Shown in pieces: positions 27,801-38,700 of a stretch of DNA of 64,000 bases. This DNA comes from Paragorgia papillata (taxonomy: Eukaryota; Cnidaria; Anthozoa; Scleralcyonacea; Coralliidae), in the NCBI GenBank assembly GCA_035771165.1, contig JAWNZC010000342.1:640700-704699 (forward strand). Reading direction: 5' to 3'. Below the pieces are notes generated by a model, which was not told the origin of the DNA, ran no database searches, and saw nothing but the letters and a program-made list of their open reading frames with translations. A program made the translations under genes and the position numbers. Position 1 is the first letter of the stretch; every line of letters begins with the position of its first letter.

Positions 27801-29463
27801 GTCTTTGCAGTATTTCCACTTGACCACAGGGCAGTTCTGGGTGTTGCACAGCTTGCATAAGTCTCCACACGGATGGTCTGTAATCTTATCGTACCCTTTC
27901 TTGCACGTATGGCAGTACTGTTTCCTGGCAAGGAAGGCAGGCATACTCGTGATCACATCGTAGTGGTTATCGTGGTGATAGAGGTAAAGATGTTTCTCGG
28001 CTTCAGGACCGGAATAAATTAAGGCGTTCAAGTGTTCCTTGGAGACGACATTAAGCTGGTATCCAAGGAGGACAGCTTGGAACTTCTTGATTTCGGGGAT
28101 CCCACAGGTACCCAAGGGAACACCAGCGGTCTCGTGGAGTTCGCGGGCTAAATTATTTTGAAAGGGTTTACCATGGGCAACGACGCTCTTGTGCTGTGGG
28201 TCTTTATCCAATTTCGCCTTGGCAACCACAATAGCTCTCGCACAACAAAGTTCGTCTTTGTTTTTAATTTGGATAAAACACTGCTTCTTGTTCAGGTAGC
28301 TTTGCAAATTCACCACGTCGCGTCGTTTTCCCGCACCACTGTGAGGCATTTCGACGTGAACTACGTTGACGTTGACCGACTCATCCAACGTAAATTCGGT
28401 GTTAGATTGGACCACACGTTCCACAGTAGCCAATAATTTATCGGGGGTTAGGCGGTCTCGTTGAAGGAAAGGTAATGAAATGGGACGGTCTAACTGGTGG
28501 GAGTTTAGAATCAGGCGAACTTGGTCATGAGGGGCCATATCCGAAGTTAGACGATCAAACAGGTGCAGAAAAGCGCGGTTTAGCGTTGACACAACATTTG
28601 AAACACCATGAACGTTTAACGGGTTGAACTGGATGGTATAATCCATACCTAAAACATAGTAGACTATCTTACACATTTGACCAGGTCATAAGAATTAAAA
28701 GCATGGTAAACCTCATTTCATATCACACGTCAAACGGTCAAGTGAGCGCTTAAAAGCGCTGTTTAACGTGGAAACAACACATAAGGATTAAAAACATGGT
28801 AAACTTTAATTTATTATCACACGCCAAACGGTCAAGTGAGCGCTTAAAAGCGCAGTTTAACGTGGAAACCACACGCCATGAACATTTAAAATCGTGAAAA
28901 CTGAATAGTGTAATCGGTACCTGTGGTCCTGAACTTGCGAACGTTCACTTGTTTCACAGACTTGATGGTGAAGTAATCCTCGGGTTTTTGACGTTTGGCT
29001 GGAGATTCATCGGCACTACGCTTTCGCTTACCGCCTTCACCCACTTGGTTTTCGATCGATTCAGGAGAATCTGGCTGCTCGGTTTCATCGTCAGTGACCA
29101 AGAAGTCATCGTTGTCCCAATCCTCGTTGAACTCACGCCGTTCTTCGTCAGTCCAGTTTTCCATCATTTCGCTAACAAGACCGGCTGGTGTTTCGATCTC
29201 TCGCTGAAGTTCGTCAGCCATAGCGTTGGTCCAAAAGATAACTTTCTGTTGAAGGACAACCCGTTTCTGCTCCTCAGTGAGCACAAAAGACTCCTCGAGA
29301 AACTCTAGAGAACTCTCACTCTCACAAGACTTGATGAGGTCAACCATATCAATCTACAACGTAAAGGGATAATTCATAACTAAGTATACATTCAAGTTTT
29401 ATTTGATAAAAAGAGCAGAAGACCTCATAAGAATTTAAAAGAACAACTTACCGTTTGAGACAT
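24824..29463 (-). CDS. polB: Protein-primed DNA polymerase B, five exons, one frameshift
   Basis: Exons on the minus strand: 29,452-29,463, 28,921-29,353, 25,864-28,648, 25,634-25,790, 24,824-25,515. Introns of 98, 272, 73 and 118 bases all have GT..AG ends, and joining them restores conserved polymerase sequence. Order: an acidic N-terminus with a KRKR-type basic patch, the pre-exonuclease domain, Cys-rich knuckles, Exo I (FFDFEC, ~27,470), Exo II (AHNFQAYD, ~27,300), Exo III (YCQSDVDIL, ~26,920), motif A (VDFCSLYP, ~26,260), motif B (LMLNSFWG, split by the last intron), motif C (YFDTDS, ~25,240). A single-base frameshift near 26,960 separates Exo II from Exo III. All catalytic residues survive. 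About 1,360 aa in total. It copies the linear genome from a protein primer. Confidence 0.88.
28649..28920 (-). other. PolB intron 2, built of duplicated exon-like sequence
   Basis: Within this intron, a ~93-bp unit with TCAAGTGAGCGCTTAAAAGC occurs twice (about 28,710-28,800 and 28,801-28,890). Both resemble the exon 3 start at about 28,550-28,650. The sequences around the donor (GATTACACTATTCAG) and the acceptor (GATTATACCATCCAG) encode the same DYTIQ phrase. The intron thus appears to have arisen by tandem duplication of the coding sequence. Confidence 0.6.
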
Positions 29464-30061
29464 CTTGATCACAATAACTAGAGAGAGAGCAAAATCCACA
29501 AAAAAACACTTTTCAAACACATGCCAAAGAACTTTCGATGTTACTCGTGAGAGAACAGAATCCGAATGAGACGACGCGACGCGGTTTCTCTATGGTAACA
29601 CCAACGCTAATGACTTTTTGGCCTAAACATGCCTACGCATTAAAGCGTCTTCATATCCCTTATTATCCTTTCACAACCCCACAAATAATTACATATTCTA
29701 CAGTATATGCAAATACAAGCGAGTTGTACCACTAATGACCCGTGATGAGGTTTTAATAGCTTTTCCCTTTTGTGTTCTGCACATGCGAGAATCTTATAGC
29801 ATACCAAACCATAGCAACGAATTATTTAACCAAGCTCTGCAATGTTTCAAAGTAGGGTATTTGGTCAATATTCACAAAACTTTCTAAGTTCGTGTTGTAC
29901 GTTTTTCTCATGGTTTCCCAAACTGACAAACTAAGCTTCTTCCTACGGTTTCTTCACTTGTTTTTATAAACGATGGCTTAGCAATAATTCTGTGCTGGTT
30001 TTGTCTGAATATTTAGGTTCTAAAGCTAACTAATATAATATTCAAATAATATTGGAGCTAA
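29464..30061. other. Non-coding Polinton right-end region
   Basis: Between the PolB first exon and the right terminal repeat there is about 600 bp without a recognisable gene. It probably contains the leftward promoter of PolB. I see no repeat or conserved box. Confidence 0.4.
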
Positions 30062-30196
30062 GGTATCTCAGGTGATTCAGCCATTCGGCTGTCGAATAGT
30101 ACTCTCTGTTCTTCTAGAAAATGTTTAAGGTAATACGACAAAGTGTCTGTCGATATCAATGTTATTTTTCTTTAACTCATCGTAAATAATATCCAT
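30062..30196 (-). pseudogene. Truncated second copy of the Bcl-2-like gene
   Basis: Reading leftward from ATG at 30,196, the first ~16 codons nearly match the left-end gene (MDIIYDEL...NIDID). A frame change at about 30,150 and an early stop follow, and the BH1-like part is absent. Divergence from the left copy beyond codon 16 suggests an old duplicate carried by the terminal repeat. Confidence 0.65.
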
Positions 30197-30419
30197 CTTG
30201 GCAAACGTTTACCGTATCCACTGTTGAGGTAAAGTGTATATACACAACACCGTACTTTAGTACTTATAACAGTATCAACTCTAGCATTTGCCTGAGCGGC
30301 TCAGGGAGTCCAAGGTTAGGGTTAGAGGGTCCCAAAGGAGCATGAGAATGAATAAATAATAAGCTGAATATTTAATGAGGCGGCACCCTTTGGTCTCCCG
30401 ATGGGGGGTTATTACTACT
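30062..30419 (-). repeat. Polinton right terminal inverted repeat
   Basis: The terminal 107 bases (30,313-30,419) and an inner block from about 30,265 to 30,062 match the left end inverted. The intervening segment differs and lacks the two ATF/CREB-like sites. Confidence 0.85.
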
Positions 30420-30425
30420 TCTGTG
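30420..30425. repeat. Polinton target-site duplication, right (TCTGTG)
   Basis: TCTGTG directly follows the terminus ATTACTACT, identical to 16,539-16,544, and continues as satellite CCACTCTGGAG. Confidence 0.92.
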
Positions 30426-33400
30426 CCACTCTGGAGAATTATACTAAATTAAAGAGCATGAAACTCTGTACAACATATGTAAATTAAAAAAAATCGTATC
30501 AAATAGCGCCTGAGAAAATTGTGTTTGTATCTGAGGTAATCTGAAATATGCAATGCAACCCCCGTCAGTCGTATTAATAACGCGGCGCCGCAATTTCGTT
30601 AAAGCTCACCTGCGTCTTTCGTGGGTCCGTGCCACTCTGGAGACTTATACTACATTAAAGAGCATGAAATTCTGTACAACATATGTTAATTTGAAGAAAA
30701 TCGTAGAGAATAGCGCCTGAGAAAATTGTGTTTATATCTGAGCTAATCTGAAATATGCAACGCAACCCCCGTCAGTCGAATGAATAACGCCGCGCCGCAA
30801 TTTATTAAAGCTCGCCTGCGTCTTTCATGGGTGTGTGCCACTATGGAGATTTATACTAAATTAAAGAGCATGAAACTCTGTACAACATATGTGAATTTTA
30901 AAAAAATCGTATAGAATAGCGCCAGAAAAAATTGTGTTTATATCTGAGGTAATCTGAAATATGCAACGCAACCCTCGTCAGTCGTATTAATAACGGCGCG
31001 CCGCAATTTCTTTAAAACTCGCCTGCGTCTTTCATGGTTCAGCGCCACTCTGGAGACTTATACTAAGTTAAAGAGCATGAAATTCTGTACAACATATGTG
31101 AATTTTAAAAAATCGTATAGAATAGCGCCAGAGAAAATTGTGTTTATATCTGAGCTAATTTGAAATATGCAACCCAACCCCCGTCAGTCGTATTAACAAC
31201 GCAGCGCCGCAATTTGTTTAACACTCGCCTGTGTCTTTCATGGGTCTGTGCCACTCTGGAGAATTATACTAAATTAAAGAGCATGAAATGCTGTACAACA
31301 TATGTTAATTTGAAAAAAATCGTAGAGAATAGCGCCTGAGAAAATTGTGTTTATATCTTAGGTAATCTGAAATATGCAACCCAACCCCCGTCAGTCGTAT
31401 TAATGACACCGCGCCGCTATTTGTTTAAAGCTCGCCTGCGTCTTTCATGGTTCAGCGCCACTCTGGAGACTTATGCTAAGTTAAAGAGCATGAAATTCTG
31501 TACAACATATGTGAATTTTAAAAAATCGTATAGAATAGCGCCAGAGAAAATTGTGTTTATATCTGAGGTAATTTGAAATATGCAACGCAACCCCCGTCAG
31601 TCGTATTAATAACGCGGCGCCGCAATTTCGTTAAAGCTCACCTGCGTCTTTCGTGGGTCCGTGCCACTCTGGAGACTTATACAACATTAAAGAGCATGAA
31701 ATTCTGTACAACATATGTTAATTTGAAGAAAATCGTAGACAATAGCGCCTGAGAAAATTGTGTTTATATCTGAGCTAATCTGAAATATGCAACGCAACCC
31801 TCGTCAGTCGTATTAATAACGGCGCGCCGCAATTTCTTTAAAACTCGCCTGCGTCTTTCATGGTTCAGCGCCACTCTGGAGACTTGTACTAAGTTAAAGA
31901 GCATGAAATTCTGTACAACATATGTGAATTTTAAAAAATCGTATAGAATAGCGCCAGAGAAAATTGTGTTTATATCTGAGGTAATTTGAAATATGCAACC
32001 CAACCCCCGTCAGTCGTATTAACAACGCAGCGCCGCAATTTGTTTAACACTCGCCTGTGTCTTTCATGGGTCTGTGCCACTCTGGAGAATTATACTAAAT
32101 TAAAGAGCATGAAATGCTGTACAACATATGTTAATTTGAAGAAAATCGTAGAGAATAGCGCCTGAGAAAATTGTGTTTATATCTTAGGTAATCTGAAATA
32201 TGCAACCCAACCCCCGTCAGTCGTATTAATGACACCGCGCCGCTATTTGTTTAAAGCTCGCCTGCGTCTTTCATGGTTCAGCGCCACTCTGGAGACTTAT
32301 GCTAAGTTAAAGAGCATGAAATTCTGTACAACATATGTGAATTTTAAAAAATCGTATAGAATAGCGCCAGAGAAAATTGTGTTTATATCTGAGGTAATTT
32401 GAAATATGCAACCCAACCCCCGTCAGTCGTATTAACAACGCAGCGCCGCAATTTGTTTAACGCTCGGCTGCGTCTTTCATGGGTCTGTGCCACTCTGGAG
32501 AATTATACTAAATTAAAGAGCATGAAATGCTGTACAACATATGTTAATTTGAAGAAAATCGTAGAGAATAGCGCCTGAGAAAATTGTGTTTATATCTGAG
32601 GTAATCTGAAATATGCAACGCAACCCCCGTCACTTGTATTAATGACACCGCGCCGCTATTTGTTTAAAGCTCGGCTGCGTCTTTCATGGGTCTGCGCCAC
32701 TCTGGATACTTATACTAGATTAAAGAGCATGAAATTCTGTACAACTTATGTTAATTTGAAGAAAATCGTAGACTATAGCGCCACAGAAAATTGTGTTTAT
32801 ATCTGAGGTAATCTGAAATATGCAACCCAACCCCCGTCAGTCGTATTAGTAACACAGCGCCGCATTTTGTTGAACGCTCGCCTGCGTCTTTCATGGGTCT
32901 ATAACACTCTGGAGACTTATACTAGATTAAAGAGCATGAAATTCTGTAGCACATATGTTAATTTGAAGAAAATGGTATAGAATAGCGCCTGAGAAAATTG
33001 TGTTTATATTTGGGGTAATCTGAAATATCCAACGCAACCCCCGTCAGTCGTATTAATAACGCCGCGCCGCAATTTGTTTAACGCTCGCCTGCGTCTTTCA
33101 TGGGTCTGTGCCACTCTGGAGAATTATACTAAATTAAAGAGCATGAAATGCTGTACAACATATGTTAATTTGAAAAAAATCGTAGAGAATAGCGCCTGAG
33201 AAAATTGTGTTTATATCTTAGGTAATCTGAAATATGCAACCCAACCCCCGTCAGTCGTATTAATGACACCGCGCCGCTATTTGTTTAAAGCTCGCCTGCG
33301 TCTTTCATGGTTCAGCGCCACTCTGGAGACTTATGCTAAGTTAAAGAGCATGAAATTCTGTACAACATATGTGAATTTTAAAAAATCGTATAGAATAGCG

Positions 33401-35717
33401 CCAGAGAAAATTGTGTTTATATCTGAGGTAATTTGAAATATGCAACGCAACCCCCGTCAGTCGTATTAATAACGCGGCGCCGCAATTTCGTTAAAGCTCA
33501 CCTGCGTCTTTCGTGGGTCCGTGCCACTCTGGAGACTTATACAACATTAAAGAGCATGAAATTCTGTACAACATATGTTAATTTGAAGAAAATCGTAGAC
33601 AATAGCGCCTGAGAAAATTGTGTTTATATCTGAGCTAATCTGAAATATGCAACGCAACCCTCGTCAGTCGTATTAATAACGGCGCGCCGCAATTTCTTTA
33701 AAACTCGCCTGCGTCTTTCATGGTTCAGCGCCACTCTGGAGACTTGTACTAAGTTAAAGAGCATGAAATTCTGTACAACATATGTGAATTTTAAAAAATC
33801 GTATAGAATAGCGCCAGAGAAAATTGTGTTTATATCTGAGGTAATTTGAAATATGCAACCCAACCCCCGTCAGTCGTATTAACAACGCAGCGCCGCAATT
33901 TGTTTAACACTCGCCTGTGTCTTTCATGGGTCTGTGCCACTCTGGAGAATTATACTAAATTAAAGAGCATGAAATGCTGTACAACATATGTTAATTTGAA
34001 GAAAATCGTAGAGAATAGCGCCTGAGAAAATTGTGTTTATATCTTAGGTAATCTGAAATATGCAACCCAACCCCCGTCAGTCGTATTAATGACACCGCGC
34101 CGCTATTTGTTTAAAGCTCGCCTGCGTCTTTCATGGTTCAGCGCCACTCTGGAGACTTATGCTAAGTTAAAGAGCATGAAATTCTGTACAACATATGTGA
34201 ATTTTAAAAAATCGTATAGAATAGCGCCAGAGAAAATTGTGTTTATATCTGAGGTAATTTGAAATATGCAACCCAACCCCCGTCAGTCGTATTAACAACG
34301 CAGCGCCGCAATTTGTTTAACGCTCGGCTGCGTCTTTCATGGGTCTGTGCCACTCTGGAGAATTATACTAAATTAAAGAGCATGAAATGCTGTACAACAT
34401 ATGTTAATTTGAAGAAAATCGTAGAGAATAGCGCCTGAGAAAATTGTGTTTATATCTGAGGTAATCTGAAATATGCAACGCAACCCCCGTCACTTGTATT
34501 AATGACACCGCGCCGCTATTTGTTTAAAGCTCGGCTGCGTCTTTCATGGGTCTGCGCCACTCTGGATACTTATACTAGATTAAAGAGCATGAAATTCTGT
34601 ACAACTTATGTTAATTTGAAGAAAATCGTAGACTATAGCGCCACAGAAAATTGTGTTTATATCTGAGGTAATCTGAAATATGCAACCCAACCCCCGTCAG
34701 TCGTATTAGTAACACAGCGCCGCATTTTGTTGAACGCTCGCCTGCGTCTTTCATGGGTCTATAACACTCTGGAGACTTATACTAGATTAAAGAGCATGAA
34801 ATTCTGTAGCACATATGTTAATTTGAAGAAAATGGTATAGAATAGCGCCTGAGAAAATTGTGTTTATATTTGGGGTAATCTGAAATATCCAACGCAACCC
34901 CCGTCAGTCGTATTAATAACGCCGCGCCGCAATTTGTTTAACGCTCGCCTGCGTCTTTCATGGGTCTGTGCCACTCTGGAGAATTATACTAAATTAAAGA
35001 GCATGAAACTCTGTACAACATATGTAAATTAAAAAAAATCGTATCAAATAGCGCCTGAGAAAATTGTGTTTATATCTGAGGTAATCTGAAATATGCAACG
35101 CAACCCCCGTCAGTCGTATTAATAACGCGGCGCCGCAATTTCGTTAAAGCTCACCTGCGTCTTTCGTGGGTCCGTGCCACTCTGGAGACTTATACTACAT
35201 TAAAGAGCATGAAATTGTGTACAACATAAGTTAATTTGAAGAAAATCGTAGAGAATAGCGCCTGAGAAAATTGTGTTTATATCTGAGCTAATCTGAAATA
35301 TGCAACGCAACCCCCGTCAGTCGAATGAATAACGCCGCGCCGCAATTTATTAAAGCTCGCCTGCGTCTTTCATGGGTCTGTGCCACTATGGAGATTTATA
35401 CTAAATTAAAGAGCATGAAACTCTGTACAACATATGTGAATTTAAAAAAAATCGTATAGAATAGCGCCAGAAAAAATTGTGTTTATATCTGAGGTAATCT
35501 GAAATATGCAATGCAACCCTCGTCAGTCGTATTAATAACGCCGCGCCGCAATTTCTTTAAAACTCGCCTGCGTCTTTCATAGTTCAGCGCCACTCTGGAG
35601 ACTTATACTAAGTTAAAGAGCATGAAATTCTGTACAACATATGTTAATTTAGCGCCTGAGAAAATTGTGTTTATATATGAGGTAATCTGAAATATGCAAC
35701 GCAATCCCCGTCAGTCG
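30420..35717 (+). repeat. ~206-bp satellite array, right part (about 25 monomers)
   Basis: This is the same monomer as 14,660-16,544. A nine-monomer block of exactly 1,860 bp is tandemly duplicated (about 31,232-33,091 and 33,092-34,951) with no visible difference. The block beginning near 34,970 repeats the one beginning near 30,425. Identical ORFs at 31,764 and 33,624 are products of this duplication, not genes. Confidence 0.9.
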
Positions 35718-38700
35718 CAGGGCTGGAGTGGACAAAAAATCTCAAAATTTTGTCGCAGGGCCAGGGTGGTCAAAAAATCTCAAAATTTTGTCGCATGGAT
35801 GGGGTGGTCAAAACATCTCAAAATGTTGTCGCAGGACCGGTGTGGTCAAAAAATCTCAAGATTTTGCTGCAGGGCCGGGTGGTCAAAAAATCTCAAAATT
35901 TTATCGCAGGGCGGGGGTGGTCAAGGAATCTCAAAATTTTGTCGCAGGGCCAGGTTGGTCAAAAAATCTCAAAATTTTGTCGCAGGGCCGGGGTGGTCAA
36001 AAAATCTCAAAATTTTGTCCCAGGGCCGGGTTGGTCAAGAAATCTGAAAATTTTGTCGCAGGGCCGGGTTGGTCAAGAAATCTGAAAATTTTGTCGCAGT
36101 GTTGCAGTGGACAAAAAATCTCAAAATTTTGTCGCAGTGTTGGAGTGGACAAAAAAACTCAAAATTTTGTCGCAGAACCGGGGTGGTCAATAAATCTCAA
36201 AATTTTGTCGCGGGCCGGGGTGCTAAAGGAATCTCAAAATTTTATCTCAATATTTTGTCGCAGGTCCGGGGTGGTCAAAAAATCTCAAGATTTTGCCGCA
36301 GGGCCGGGGTGGTCAAGAAATCTCAAAATTTCGTCGCAGGGTTGGGTGGTCAAAAAATCTCAAAATTTTGTTGCAGGGCCGGGGTGGTCAAAAATCTCAA
36401 AATTTTGTTGCAGGGCCGGGGTGGTCAAAACATCTCAAAATTTTGTCACAGGGCCAGGCTGGTCTAAAAATCTCGAAATTTTGTCGCAGGGCTGGAGTGG
36501 ACAAAAAATCTCAAAATTTTGTCGCAGGGCCAGGGTGGTCAAAACATCTCAAAATGTTGTCGCAGTGTTGGATTGGACAAAAAAACTCCAAATTTTGTCG
36601 CAGAACCGGGGGTGGTAAAGGAATCTTAAAATTTTATCAATATTTTGTCGCAGGTCCGGGGTGGTCAAAAAATCTCAAGATTTTGCCGCAGGGCCGGGGT
36701 GGTCAAGAAATCTCAAAATTTTGTCGCAGGGTCGGGTGGTCAAAAATCTCAAAGTTTTGTCGTAGGGCCGGGTGGTAAAAAAAATCTCAAAATTTTGTCG
36801 CAGCGCCAGTGTGGTAAAAAAAACTCAAAATTTTGTCCCAGGGCCGGGTTGGTCAAGAAATCTGAAAATTTTGTCGCAGTGTTGCAGTGGACAAAAAATC
36901 TCAAAATTTTGTCGCAGTGTTGGAGTGGACAAAAAAACTCCAAATTTTGTCGCAGAACCGGGGTGGTAAAGGAATCTCAAAATTTTATCTCAATATTTTG
37001 TCGCAGGTCCGCGGTGGTCAAAAAATCTCAAGATTTTGCCGCAGGGCCGGGGTGGTCAAGAAATCTCAAAATTTCGTCGCAGGGTCGGGTGGTCAAAAAT
37101 CTCAAAGTTTTGTCGCAGGATCGGCGTGGTCAAAAAATCTCAAAATTTTGTCGTAGGGCCGGGGTGGTAAAAAAATCTTAAAATTTTGTCGCAGGGCCGG
37201 TGTGGTAAAAAAATCTCAAAATTTTGTCGCAGGGCCGGGGTGGTTAAAAAATCTCAAAATTTTGTCGCAGGACCGGATGGTAAAAAAATCTCAAAATTTT
37301 GTGGCAGGGCCGTGGTGGTCAAGAAATCTCAAAATTTCGTCGCAGGGTCGGGTGGTCAAAAATCTCAAAGTTTTGTCGCAGGGTCGGCGTGGTCAAAAAA
37401 TCTCAAAATTTTGTCACAGGGCGAGGCTGGTCTAAAAATCTCGAAATTTTGTCGCACGGCTGGAGTGGACAAAAAATCTCAAAATTTTGTCGCAGGGCCA
37501 GGGTGGTCAAAACATCTCAAAATGTTGTCGCAGTGTTGGAGTGGACAAAAAAACTCCAAATTTTGTCGCAGAACCGGGGTGGTAAAGGAATCTCAAAATT
37601 TTATCTCAATATTTTGTCGCAGGTCCGCGGTGGTCAAAAAATCTCAAGATTTTGCCGCAGGGCCGGGGTGGTCAAGAAATCTCAAAATTTCGTCGCAGGG
37701 TCGGGTGGTCAAAAATCTCAAAGTTTTGTCGCAGGATCGGCGTGGTCAAAAAATCTCAAAATTTTGTCGTAGGGCCGGGGTGGTAAAAAAATCTTAAAAT
37801 TTTGTCGCAGGGCCGGTGTGGTAAAAAAATCTCAAAATTTTGTCGCAGGGCCGGGGTGGTTAAAAAATCTCAAAATTTTGTCGCAGGACCGGATGGTAAA
37901 AAAATCTCAAAATTTTGTGGCAGGGCCGTGGTGGTCAAGAAATCTCAAAATTTCGTCGCAGGGTTGGGTGGTCAAAAATCTCAAAGTTTTGTCGCAGGGT
38001 CGGCGTGGTCAAAAAATCTCAAAATTTTGTCACAGGGCGAGGCTGGTCTAAAAATCTCGAAATTTTGTCGCACGGCTGGAGTGGACAAAAAATCTCAAAA
38101 TTTTGTCGCAGGGCCAGGGTGGTCAAAACATCTCAAAATGTTGTCGCAGTGTTGGAGTGGACAAAAAAACTCCAAATTTTGTCGCAGAACCGGGGTGGTA
38201 AAGGAATCTCAAAATTTTATCTCAATATTTTGTCGCAGGTCCGGGGTGGTCAAAAAATCTCAAAATTTTGTCGCAGGGCCGGGCTGGACAAAAAATCTCA
38301 AAATTTTGTGGCAGGGCCGGGGTGGACAAAAAATCTCAAAATTTTGTCGCAGGACTGGATAGTAAAAAAATCTCAAAATTTTGTGCCAGGGCCGTGGTGG
38401 TAAAAAAATCTCAATATTTTGTTGCGGGTCCGGGGTGGTCAAAAAATCTCAAGATTTTGCCGCAGGGCTGGGGTGGTCAAGAAATCTCAAAATTTCGTCG
38501 CAGGGTCGGGTGGTCAAAAACCTCAAAGTTTTGTCGCAGGGCCGGTGTGGTAAAAAAACCTCAAAATTTTGTCGCAGGGCCGGGGTGGTCAAAAAATCTC
38601 AAAATTTTGTCGCAGGACCGGATGCTAAAAAAATCTCAAAATTTTGTCGCGGGTCCGGGGTGGTCAAAAAATCTCAAAATTTTGTTGCAGGGCCGGGGTG

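Larger units (their letters stand above)
16545..30419. mobile_element. Full-length Polinton/Maverick (adintovirus-like), 13.9 kb
   Basis: The element has inverted termini beginning AGTAGTAATA, 6-bp target duplications and the diagnostic gene set: retrovirus-type integrase with chromodomain, protein-primed PolB, FtsK/HerA-type ATPase, adenovirus-type protease, and major and minor jelly-roll capsid proteins. Rightward genes fill 16.9-22.5 kb and leftward genes 22.55-29.46 kb, converging on paired poly(A) signals. Polintons are regarded as integrated viruses. This copy has four single-base frameshifts. It also carries a GRF-finger gene and a Bcl-2-like candidate, accessory types reported in adintoviruses. 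Confidence 0.95.

Noticed and set aside
26032..28436. Plus-strand ORFs opposite PolB (for example 27,093-27,653)
   Set aside because: Shadows of the conserved minus-strand polymerase, which has clear catalytic motifs.
31764..33863. Two identical 79-aa minus-strand ORFs
   Set aside because: They are the same piece of satellite repeated by the 1,860-bp duplication; no domain.
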